From positions 2,652,501-2,716,500 of the forward strand of contig BSBK01001155.1 in NCBI GenBank assembly GCA_027943335.1: DNA of 64,000 bases, in the 5' to 3' direction. A program made the position numbers and the translations under genes. The stretch comes from Chamaecyparis obtusa. Its lineage: Eukaryota; Streptophyta; Pinopsida; Cupressales; Cupressaceae. This document shows positions 22,159-33,085 of this stretch, in pieces; the first letter of the stretch is position 1; the number at the start of each line of letters is the position of its first letter. A model generated the notes under the pieces. That model did not search any database. It was not told the origin of the DNA and was given only the letters and a program-made list of their open reading frames with translations.

Positions 22159-24025
22159 TGTTGGGTATATTTTAGGTTTTTTGAGGTCTTTGCTCCAGGT
22201 CTTGTTCTCAATGTCCTTGCTTGTGTCTTCATTTGGTTTAAGCTTTTTAGAGCTCATCAAATTTATCATATTTGTGTTTTATGCCCTTGCCTTAGATTTT
22301 TTGCCTTAAAATGGTTAATTTCGTGGTTGGTCTTGAGTGAACCCTAGTCTTTATATTTGTGCGTTACTTTTTGGGTCACTTAAGTTTTCCTTTCTGCACG
22401 TAGTATTTTCCTTGCCTTCATTGAATTGCACAATGTATTTCCTTTTTCTTAAGTCTTTCAGTGAATTAGCGACTATGGTGAGTCTTTTAGTTAGGTTTTC
22501 TTTAGTCGTTGAATCTCCCAATTCATGTCATGGTTAATGTTATCATCCAGCGATTCAGCGACTGTGTAATCTCCTTTTCATTTATTATTTGGTAGTTTCT
22601 CAAAATCATTTGGTGACTTGGTGTGGCAGTTATCTCTTGTTCTCTAAATCAGGTGGCTAAGTTCAAGATTTTCCAATGATCCAGCGAATGTCATTGATTG
22701 TCCCTTCATTTGATGGCCAAGTTTTAATCACACAAAGACTGGGTCCTACTCAAAATCATTTGGCGATTTAGCAACTGAGTCATGTTTTCGTAATCTCTTA
22801 GTTTGGCAGCTTTGACAAAAAAATTTGGTGAAGGTTAAAAGTTTACTCTTGTCGCTTAATCTCAAGAAAGGATGTCAGTGCCCTAAGTTATTTAGTGATT
22901 AAGAGAGTGAAGTGTTCACGGGATCTTAGAATTAGTTAGTGAAGCTCCAAAGTAGTCAGTGACTAGGCGAGCAAAGCAAAGTTAAGTGTGTTTTCAATGG
23001 TCACTGAATCTCGTAATAAAAAGGTGATGGTCAAAGTCTTTGGGCGATTCAGTGAGAGCCACTGATTGTGTTCAAGATATACGGTCATCACATAATCTCA
23101 AGATGTAACCTATGGTATGAAAAGTATTTAGCGAATTGGAGATAGATGTTATTCACTCATTCTCGAAGCCTAACTTTGGTTAAGTATTTCTTTTAGAGAA
23201 TGCGAGGTAACCTTGTTTGCTGAATCGTGAGATGAAATTGGAGTTAAGATTGGCTTTCTAAGAATAAGAGATTTCACTATTCGTTGATTCTCCAGATGTG
23301 ATCATGGTCAAAATGCTATGTTTCATGGGTTTGTGGATTCCTTTGTTCACTGATTCTCTAGATGAATGTTGAGTTAAGGATGTGATTCTGAGAATTGGTG
23401 AAGTCTTTAGTCATTGAATCTCTGAGTTGGGTGGGGCTGTGTGAGTTTTTAGAGATTTCCTTTAGACCATTAATCATCTTTGGGATCAACGGTGGTCACT
23501 AAATTTTGAGGTAAGGTCATGAGTTAAGATTTCATTCTGAGACTTTGTGAATAGCCTTGTCGTTGGATCTCTGAATCCAACCCTGGGTTGACAATTTTTT
23601 TAGAGATCATGAGATCCTTTGTTCACTTGATTTCTAAATTATGTCTGGTTAAGTTTTCATGCTAATTAATGTTTTGAGCTATGCGACATGGATAAAGTAC
23701 TGTGCCAAGCTGGAAAAAAGTGAAAAGCCATGATCATTGTCTAGTGCACTTTTTCTAAATTTTTTAAGTCATCCTGTTAGCATCCATGCCACGGCTAGCC
23801 TGATTCAAAAGTTGTAAATGTGTGAAATTGAATATTGAAGTGACTTAGCAAGGATTCATTGTGATTTAGCCACTGTTTGCATTCAATTCTCAAGGTTATA
23901 TAATTAGGACCTCATTACTTTCTATGCTCGAAGTCATTCTGAAGTTGATTGAGAATTATTGGCACTGAAATTGTAGAAGTGAAGAAGTGAAGTTGTAGAG
24001 CTATGGTATCTTCTTTCTTGACAGA
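22159..24025 (+). repeat. Putative start of G1 3' LTR with a degenerate tandem repeat
   Basis: Begins TGTTGGGTATATTTT, the TG start expected after the shared pre-LTR block. From about 22440 to 23690, variants of a unit containing words like TTCACTGATTCTCTAGATG and GAGTTAAG recur, most clearly at 23177, 23243, 23374, 23522 and 23650. The spacing fits about 65 bp and its multiples. Copies are heavily diverged. No ORF is credible. The LTR end was not found, so the right limit is arbitrary. Confidence 0.45.
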
Positions 24026-27000
24026 ATGAGTCATCTAGAAGCAAGTGCTGCATCTTCCAGTGGAGGTGTAAAGGAGTAGAGGAGAGAAGACAAGGGAAAG
24101 CTGAATTATTCTGATGAGTTTGTCAAGCTGCTATCTGGTTCAAACCAAAAAAAGAGAGCCATTGACACATCCTTTGAAGACCTTATGGACAAGTGCAAAG
24201 ATCGTATCACACCTTTAGGATCAGGTTACACCATCTTAACATATTTTTATAATAATAGGCATAAAGCAATTCCAATCTGTAATGCTTGGGCTCTAGGGAT
24301 GGCCAAGTAGATTGTGCATGATGTTTTACTTGATGTTGACCTGGTTATTGTGTTAGCAAGGCTTTATGACCCCATTTCAAAAAATATTAGGTGAGAAGAC
24401 TAATCTATTTTCCTTACCTTAGATAGGGGATCCTTCATTAAGGCTTTTGACTTTTATGCTTCTTCTTCCATTGAGATTGATCTAAAAAAAGAGAGAGAGA
24501 GGTATGCGAGTAATATTGGGTCTGTTAAAAGTCAAATTGTTAAGCACATGGCCAGGTAGGTTAAGTACAATGCCCCTCTTCCTACAAAAATTAATGCTCC
24601 TTATCTATTTTGATCCTTGTGTAATTATATGAAATTCTTGTGTCATGGGTTGTGTAGGGTTTTAGGAATAGATGGGGATGAGGAAAAAATGTCTGCTGAG
24701 TAGTTAATGATAATTTTAGATATTCAAAACTCTATGTCAAACATTGACTATGATTACATTCAGTATGTAATCGATGGGATTCATGAGGGTTTGATATCTA
24801 TCAAAGAAAGTAAAAGACCTATCAATTTTTTACATTATTCCCTGCTCATGCACTTGATTTTATTCCACCATGTTAATTCCTTTGAAGCTAGGATGTTAAG
24901 GTTGAGGACTACTTTTAATGACCAACCAAACCCATTACAATACTGGTTGAGGGCTTTGAATTACACTTCCAATGAGTGTAATTTTTCCATTTTTTAGAAT
25001 TACTTTGTTCATCCAATTCTTGGAATGTTGGGTACAGATGTTGTAAGATTATCAAGTAAGGTCTTGAGATTAATAAGGCCAATGTAGTTTGAGGATAAGT
25101 GGGTGGTAAATCACAATTGGGATGATTTTTACCTTGGGGACAGTCACACAATTATTAGGGTTTATGGTTTCCCTGAACCCCCACATTTGTTACCCAAATA
25201 TGTGCCTCCTAGAGTTTCCATGATGGAGTTTATATGGCAATTGATGTGGATTGACAAAGAGCACCTTGCACCTCATAAAAAGGGAACTTTTACACCAAGG
25301 CAGTTCAGAATGGCCAGTTTCTTAATTGGCAAAAGGAATTTTCATCAGATTAGCATTTGGTTAAATCATTTCAAGATGTGTTCTGCCACTCCCAGGTATG
25401 TGGACTCTGAGGGTTTCATCAAGTCAGCTAGGATGACTCTGATTCCAAACATTGGGTCAATTAAGGAGCATGAGGGACTGGATGAAGAGGATGTGATAAG
25501 AAATATCTTAGATTTTGATGAAACCAGGCAGAGGTGGAACAAATATTTTGAGTTTCTTAATATTGAGAAAAGGCTTAGGAAGGTTGGTATTCCTTTCAAT
25601 GGTTATTTCCCTTAGCTCCTATTTCTGTAAAGAATGGAGAAGATGATAGAAGATGATAGAAGGATTGCTTGAGGAAAATTTGGATGTCCCAAAGGATTAT
25701 TCAACCTCTGAACCTAAGGAGTACACTGATGAGTCTCAAGAAGGCAGTAGCCCACCTTAGGGAGAGGATGTACCAACAATTGATTCTACTCAAGCTCAAT
25801 AGGAGGAAGGGGCTACTTCTGAGCCACCTTTGAAAAAATAGAAACTTGAGGTTGGTGAGCCTTTGAAGGAGAGAAAGAAAAAGAAGGTAATTGACATTGC
25901 TTCAGTTCTTGTGCCTGGTAATAGGGCTTATCACCATCAAATAAGAAAGGCTATCAGGGATGGCAAGAAGATTGTAATAAAAGAAGAAGGTGATTTTCCC
26001 TTGTTGTTAGGAAAGGATGAGAGATAAATCTATCAAAAGGAGTTTCTTAATGATGAGAAGTTCATAAAAAGTATGGAATTTAGATATTTCCTCATTTGGA
26101 GGAAACAAAATGAAACAGAAAAGTCTCTACCTGAGGGTATGCAGCCAAGTGAAGAGACAATGAGGCCCTTAACATCATATGATCCCAGTCTTGAAAGGAT
26201 CACTGTAGAAGAGGCTAGAGAAATGGTTAAGTCAAGTGGTATGCTTATAGCTCCTAGATTGGACTTGACATCTGCCTTTACCATAGATCAAATTAGAAAG
26301 TAGCCTGAGGGTAGTTTGTCCTATGAGGTCCAAATTGATGATATGATCAGGGGAAGTGGCTATGACCCTAAGTCTTAGGCAGTTGCTTTATGGTCTCTAG
26401 CTCCAAGAACTTAGAAGCCATCTTTGGTGAGCATTGAAGATAAATGGAGGGAGATAGGATAGTTTGGACTATGAAAAATACTATTGATCTTGAGGTGTCA
26501 AAGGAAGTTGTACATTTTTCCCACCTTAATGAGGACAAAACTATCTAGTTGTTAGAAAGGTATGATAGATTATTTAAAAACTCAATGAAAGTAGAAAAAG
26601 ACAGAGGTCTAAAACTTATGATGGTTAAGAAAATGGAGGATGAGATTGAGGATTTAAAGGTGAAGCTTGAGGAAGCCTCAAAGGCAGTTCCTTCCCCTTC
26701 TTTTCCAACTAAGGCCCCTCCTCAAAAAGATACAGAAATTCCTAATAAGCTTACTGAGGAATTAGAGAAAATAAGACTGGATGCATCCCTAGATACCATA
26801 AGAAAGATTGTGCAATATCGGCAAATAGAATAAAGGAGAAGATGGAGTCAGTCCATCAATCAGTTAGTCTATTGCACAAGGCCAATGATAAGGTGAAGGA
26901 GTCACTAATCACTTTGGAGCCACTATATAGTGTATGGTCAGGGAGGAGCTTATTGTTTGAAAAGCTCAATGGTTTGTAGGAGTATAGGCCTGATATTCCT

Positions 27001-27480
27001 AAAGTAGTGACATAAGTATTTGAAAAGATTGGTTTGGTGAGTGCTATCTCAAAGTTTTTTAAAGGAAAGTCTAAACAGATAAAAGCCAATTTGGCTATGT
27101 TTGATAAGGATTATAGTAAGTACTTTCCTTTAGTGTATGATGACGATGGAAATGTAGTCAGTGTAGATGAATGGAAGACATCAATGGATTAGTTGGTAAT
27201 TAAACAAGATGATTTCCTTAATAGTGATAGTGCGTTAGACTTGGAAGGATGCAATAGTATAATTGATAGTTTATTTAAAGTTGAAGGTGATTGCATACGG
27301 TTTATCGAAGAAGCTAAGAGTATAACTAATTCCATGTGGGACCTATAGATCAAGTCACTATAGGAATTACAGGCCTATAATTGGCCATTAGATGATGATG
27401 TGGCAGCATGGGACAAAATGATAAAGAGGAAAAAGAAGAAGCCAACTGTCCTAGTGTTGGTAGAAGAAGAAGAAGAATAA
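24026..27480 (+). pseudogene. ORF C: long unrecognised retroelement-like protein, broken
   Basis: ATG 24026 (MSHLEASAASSSGG) opens a frame that continues to the end of GIPFNGYFP at 25615, with stops at conserved-looking spots. The frame then shifts near 25640, where GATAGAAGAT is duplicated, and again near 26430 and 26825. Reading through, the protein has a globular N-terminal half of about 530 residues, a Pro/Ser/Lys linker, a coiled coil (26549-26833, KMEDEIEDLKVKLEEASK), and a Lys-rich tail KRKKKKP followed by Glu repeats ending at TAA 27478. The plan of globular part, linker and coiled coil resembles ORF2 of elements A and B, but I see no clear sequence similarity. It may be an additional ORF of G1 or of a neighbouring element. 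Confidence 0.45.
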
Positions 27481-28721
27481 AGTACACATTAGATCTAGAA
27501 TTTAAGGGAGATCAGGTTTCAAACAAAGGATGATGTAAGTTAGCCTGTATTGGTGGTCATCATTCATGCTACAAATCAAATCAACTATTCTGAAATATCT
27601 CCAAACAAAGGTGCCACCTGTGAAGATGCTAGGAGTTGTGAACTACTTTCTAGTCTTCCAGTCATTGTCATTATGGTTTGTACTTTTTGTCTATAGTACA
27701 AGTCATTTTCCTAGCCATCTGAAGCTTGTTGCATCCTTTTGAGGATTCCAAGATGGCTAGGGGTATAAGTAGCAAGTTTTTACTCTTTTTGGAGGGTGGT
27801 CGAAGTTTTTGTAGAGAAAGTATTGAATATAAAATCTAACTTCTTTGAAGTTTTTGTTAAAATAGTATGGATACGGTTGAAAATTAATACAAATATACTT
27901 GAATTTCATTGCTATCTCTTGTTGTCTTTGTGTATGGATGCTTTGATTCTCTTATGCATTAATTAGTAAGGCTTTTTAATGTGTTATTCACAAGGTGAAT
28001 ACAGGGGTTGAGCTTGAGTTTTTCTCAAGGAGAGAGTAAACCTTTAGGGAGGTCTCTAGGAGTTGAATATCTATACATAAATTTGAAGGTAGGGTTGGGA
28101 ATTGGGAGAATGAATTGTTAGGTAGTTTATTTGAATTTCAGTACCTTTGTGTTGATGAGATTCTTTAGATGTTAAATTTTGACTTTAGCCCAATGAATAA
28201 CGCACTGGTTTATGCTTGATTTGCATTTATTCACAACCATATTATCAAATTCATTTTATTACTAGTACTTTTATTTTTAAGAAATTTGTTTATACTTTGA
28301 TAGAAATGTATCCAAGTGGTATAAGTTCATTTTTAGTGATTCCTTAAAGAAAGAGTCAAGGGATTGCCCTTTCTTGATTTTAACTCAAAAAAGGAAGAAG
28401 GATGAATCTCCTTATACCACTACTCCATGCTTTAACGCTTATGATTTCCATTATAGTACTCTATATCAAGATATTGTGGGTTGTCTTCAAAGTAATAATG
28501 CTCTATTGAATTAATAGAAAAGCAGTGAAGAATGAATCCACCAAATCTAAAAGCATTACTTGAAATATAGTAACCTATCATAGGCAATACTTGCCTGAGT
28601 CCTATGGAGCTCAAAGCAGAAGGTGGATTTTATCCAATCCTCATTAATTAGGCTTTTCTTGCAAACTTGGAAGTCCTTATTAGATTAAGAATCCAGTCCA
28701 TACATTTGCCAAGTTTGTCTT
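27481..28721. other. Unassigned stretch between ORF C and element B
   Basis: No credible ORF and no repeat of other parts of the window. It contains one strong inverted repeat (27710-27761). It probably holds the end of the element carrying ORF C and the truncation point of B, but no LTR boundary could be fixed. Confidence 0.5.
27710..27761. repeat. Perfect 11-bp inverted repeat
   Basis: CCTAGCCATCT and AGATGGCTAGG flank a 30-base loop that itself contains ATCC and GGAT able to pair. A stable hairpin on either strand. No T-run follows, and its role is unknown. Confidence 0.6.
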
Positions 28722-30140
28722 ACAAGAAAAATCCCTAACAGGGTGCACATGGAAACTATGCTAAAACTAGACAAAACCTTCTTGGATGAATATGCAAAGT
28801 GGAATGATCACCCTATAGTAGAGTATGCTATGACATATGAGTTCTATGAGATAGAATGGATTAAAATACTTCTGAGCATAATTCATGATGACTTATTTTC
28901 GATAGGTGATGTACTAGTAAGAATCACTAGTGACCTAATATATGAAATGACAGACCTATCTAAGACTGACACAGTCCTTCCTATGAGCAAGGATTTTAGG
29001 AAAATTGTTGAGAAAACATGTAACTCAAGGGGTGACAGGTGTGGGATGATAATTGAGCCTATTGAGAAAACTGACATCAAATTAATGTCCATGATGCTTG
29101 GATAGAGATTTAAACACACCAGCAGGGTGAATAGTGCATCTGCAGCCACAATTCTAGCAGCCATTAGACTTGTGAAGGATGATGGAGAGTTCAATCTATG
29201 TGAGATCTTGCAAGCATAGTTGATTGAAAACATCAAGGTAATCAAGCATGATAAGACCAAGATATTTAGGTTTGGGTCTTTGATCATCTGCTTGTATCTT
29301 CATATAGTTGGGAAAGTATCAGATTTATATTTGGACAAGTCCATTCCAACCATGCCATAGATATCTTACAAGGCTTACACTAAGAGTACATTGAGAGATT
29401 ACATAACATTGGAGTTTAAGACCTTCAGGGCCAAGATGCAAATTAGGTATAGAATTCTAGAAAACATTGTTAAGAAATACAAGGATACTATTTGTTTTAT
29501 GGTTGAAATAGATACAACATGCATGGAGGCAGTTGTGCCTAGAAAAAAGTGGATTCATCCACTTGGATATGAAGTAGATGAATAGGTTTTTGAAGAATAT
29601 GCTCAAGTATTACTTTCAGCTCCTACTGACCCTAATGAGCCAAGATGGGGAACCTATGAGGATAAGACAAGAAAGATAGATGCCAAACTAAACAGTGCAA
29701 TAACAAAAAGAAAGGTTGCTAAAGTCACATGAGAGATCTTAAGAATACATGGAGTGTCTCAAGCAAATCTAGATAAAGAAAGAGAAAAAAAGATTGCTTT
29801 GGAATTAGAGAGCACAGATGCAGCAAAGGTAGAATCACATGATCCCAAGTTGAAGGAGGTAAAGATAGAGAAATCTGATGTATAGAAGGATAAAATTGAT
29901 GATAATCCTTTTTGTCCCAAGGAAACCATTGACCTTACTAATCCTCTGGAGTATAAGACAATGGAAAAGAGGAAGAAAGAGGTTGGGACTAGTCATCCAT
30001 CCTCAAGAGTCACAAGAAACATAAGAAACTCACAAGAACCTCCTGAAGTAAGTTTCAAACCTAGTCTCAGTCTACTAAGTGCAAGAATAATTGATGAGGG
30101 GAGAATTGATCAAGTAGGGAAATTTTATGGAAAATATAGT
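28722..30140 (+). pseudogene. Element B ORF2, first part
   Basis: One frame, about 470 codons, with eight or so stops; it includes WIKILLSIIHDDLFSIGDVL, the RKIVEKT and RFGSLIICLYLHIV segments and WIHPLGYEVDE. These align with 3080-3960 of element A, showing a conserved region of about 300 residues. It then becomes Lys/Glu-rich. It stops at codon AGT 30138-30140, where G2 is inserted, and the next codon is at 44593. Function unknown; no catalytic motif was recognised. Confidence 0.65.
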
Positions 30141-30990
30141 TGTAGACATGAAAAATTGGCAAAAGGCTTAAATCAATCAAAAGGTGCAATCAAATCATCA
30201 AAATAGCACAAAAATCAATAAATGGAACAAAGGCAATTCAAATCAAAGGAAAATTCAATTAAATGATTAAATAAAGCTTGAAAAGGGGAAAAACACTATG
30301 AAATTGATTAAATTCAATTAATGACATAGTTGTTGGAATGAAAAATCAAAATGAACATCTTACCCTTCATGGCTAAATTTAATTACTTTAATTAATTAAT
30401 AAAATCATAATTTCCCTCAACAAAGTAAATTGGAGACAAAATGGACACAAATCACTCACTTTTGTTGAAATGGTCTAGCCTTTTGAGACCATTTAAATGA
30501 TTGTCCCCTCCTTGTCCCCCCATTTATGGACAAAGCAAAGCCAATAGACCTTACCCAAGCATAATCATGGTTATCTCACTCTACCCCCTACCCTTGGGAA
30601 AATCCTATAAATAGAAAGCATTTTAAGGCATTAATCATCCACTCCATATCTTTGAATTGTAGCAAAGCTCTTGCAATTTGCATCCACACCACTCACTTAT
30701 CAATTTTCATTGCTAATTAGCTTAAATTGCTTGACCATTTGTAGATTCTTTATCAAATAGAGCTATAATTTGATAGATTAATCTAGTTTTCTTATCATTC
30801 TTAATTCAATTCTCATAATTAGAGTGTCACTAGTGAGGATTTGCAGCTGAGAGCCTCATTTACCATTTCAATTTAGAGAACCATGAGATATTTAGCTTAA
30901 TTTGTACATTATTTAGATTAGTTTGCTCTAATTAGTGTAAATTCACTTTTAAACTTGTTATTTCATGAAGGTGTATAACTCACACACACA
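30141..30990 (+). repeat. 5' LTR of G2
   Basis: Starts TGTAGACATGAAAAATTGGC and ends in CACACACACA, with the TG and CA termini intact. It contains an AT-rich upstream part and a TATA box at 30605. Confidence 0.95.
30605..30614 (+). promoter_or_regulatory. TATA box of the G2 LTR
   Basis: CTATAAATAG, identical in the 3' LTR (44202-44211), about 465 bp into the LTR. It matches the plant TATA consensus and should define the start of R about 30 bp downstream. Confidence 0.65.
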
Positions 30991-30992
30991 AA

Positions 30993-31010
30993 TGGCACCC
31001 ACTGTGGGGC
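30993..31010 (+). other. Primer-binding site of G2
   Basis: TGGCACCCACTGTGGGGC, two bases after the LTR. It is the same site as in G3 (TGGCGCCCACCGTGGGGC) with two changes, both at CpG, as deamination would cause. Confidence 0.8.
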
Positions 31011-33085
31011 CCTAGGCCTCTAAATCAGTCAGATTTATCATTTTATTTGCAACATTTAGGCTAGAACTGCTTAATTTTTCTCTCCATCTACAGAAAATAG
31101 GAAATATTTCACGCCTGCAAGTAAAGAGTTCATGCCTGACAGAAAGAAATCACGCGTGTGGAAATTTAAACGACACCTATAGTCTGGATTCTTACACGTT
31201 TGGACTTGCAGAATCACGCTTTCACGAAAGAAATCATGTGTCTGACAATTCAACTTTCATGTTTGAGATAAAGGCTCCATGCCTTTGATCATTTAAAGGT
31301 CACGTATATGCAATAAAAAGCCGTGCTCGAGAAAAGATTTTATGTCTAGAAGAAAAGGGGTTTTCTGCCTTCTTTAATTAATTTGTTGCTTTCAGTATTT
31401 TAAATGTCGCTTCTGTCATTTTAAATTTCACAATCATTACACCAGTTTTTCACTTCTTATAAAGATTTTACACGTAGATTAATTAAATACCACCTGTGAT
31501 CAATTTAATCTCACTGGAGCCCCGTAAGGTGACACTCACAGTTAAAGAAATCACATGCTATGTTAAATAAATGTCGCGTGTAGTCAATATAATGTCGTGT
31601 AGACTGTGCCTTGTAATTTTTTTAAATTGATAAATTAGGAAGTGAATCTAAAAATTTACTAGTTTTTTTGCCTCAGATACATGCTCTATCATCAAAAAAT
31701 TTGAAAACCAGAGAGTAGACACAACTTGAAGGAGAAGTTGATAGCTAGAAGGAGAAGGAAAAACCGAATACACACCGCCTTTGTCCTTAATTCAGATTTG
31801 GAGGGAGATATAGAGGTATACTCTAAATACATTGCTGTCATAAATGCTTACAAACAAAAATATGTATCATTAAATTGGGAGTTTAGTCCCTAAGCTTGTA
31901 AAATTTTGCAAGTATTTGAGTAAAAAGAATCAAGAGCATAATCAAATTATAGCATTCTAAGCTTTGATTTTGGTTTCCCCTCACTTTGTTTATATTGTGC
32001 CAACTAACTTGTTGGTGGAGGGAACGTTTTGCTAAGGTAAGGGAAGGCTTTGAAGAGAAAACAAAAATCTACTACTTATATATGCACCTAGCCTTTGCTA
32101 GAATCGTTTGAGGTATTTCTCTCATCAAGCTTGCAAACTTCCCTTAACTTGTGGCATTTTCAAAGTTCTAAACATAGTTTAATCATAAAAGGGAAAGAAC
32201 AAACACCTCAATTCTAAGAACCCCTTTGTCACGGGGTTGAAAAAAGAACCAAATTGATTGTAAGTGTTTTGGATAAGGGAAAAGCAATAGGGATATGCTC
32301 TTCACTCTTTGAGTGAATCAAATTCCCAAACTTGCTCTACCAAATCCACTTTTCATGCTTTCAAATGAACATGTTTAAAACTTAGTGGGCTCGCCTCCCG
32401 AGATTGCCTTAAAGGGCCGGTGAGAGGGACAACCCAAAGTGGGATACACTTGCTTTTGCCATGAGAATCCGACCCACTATAAAACAAAATGCATGCATCC
32501 TTAATGGGGTTTGTGACAAAAGGATTTTAGCCCCTTCAAACTTCCTCTAGTAGTCTTAACAGATTGCGCAAAATTGTACTTCGGTGCATGTGGGAAGCCC
32601 CTTAACATACTTGGGGGATGAATAGCTAAGATCCATTTTGAATGGAAAACTTACTACATAACGGTAAAATAGAAAAACTACATATTAGATCCATGTTTAC
32701 GAACCAACTATGTGCTAGGTAGATTGCGTGGAAGCTATTCTTGTGTTTCAACCTATAAAAACATTCAAAAATACACACATTAGAGCATTCTAGGGATATG
32801 GTACCAAATTGATGTGTGTGTGTTGAAATTGTTTTTATATTTTCAAACAAGATATTCCAAAGTTATTGATCAAAACATCATTAATATTTTTAAATCATTT
32901 AAAATTGATCAAAACTTTTACCTTATTCAAAGCCGGATTATCAAAGGAAGAAGCCAACATACCCTTAAAGATTTTTCATGCCTGCTTTTACAAGATCACA
33001 CTATATCAAGAAAACCTTACAAGCAGATGGGACTTACAAATGAGAAGAGCTTCCATTTTCGGAGGACACTTTCACTACTCCACGA
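31011..33085 (+). other. G2 leader with a degenerate CACGCxTG array
   Basis: Two kilobases without a convincing ORF. From about 31107 to 31610 the word CAYGYNTG (for example CACGCCTG, CATGCCTG, CACGCGTG, CACGTTTG) recurs roughly every 20-40 bases, often after a run of T or A. The rest shows no clear feature. Leaders of this length before gag are usual in Tat elements. Confidence 0.5.

Larger units (their letters stand above)
1..24025 (+). mobile_element. G1, degenerate Ty3/gypsy retrotransposon hosting nested insertions
   Basis: G1 is a gypsy-type element with the order gag, protease, plant-type RNase H, RT, RNase H, integrase. Its 5' LTR lies left of the window. Its pieces are 1-108, 6466-11143 and 21693-22158, followed by the start of a 3' LTR at 22159. 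Removing element A (with one AGACC) and element L (with one CATTG) restores the reading frame at both junctions, which proves the nesting. The right end is uncertain: I could not find where the 3' LTR ends, and 24025 is only the base before the next long ORF. The coding region has about 20 stops, mostly TAG, and at least three frameshifts, so the element is dead. Confidence 0.8.

Noticed and set aside
22159..24025. 5' LTR for an element carrying ORF C
   Set aside because: No primer-binding site follows and no second copy exists to the right; the pre-LTR block shared with L fits a G1 3' LTR better.
24391..24422. Possible mini-intron in ORF C (GTGAGA to CTTAG)
   Set aside because: Only 32 bases, and the frame reads through with two stops that look like decayed codons and sensible flanking residues.
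28716..28740. CCCTAACAGGG before element B as a possible 5' LTR end
   Set aside because: Only about ten bases resemble LTR text, no primer site follows, and ORF2 homology already runs through this point.
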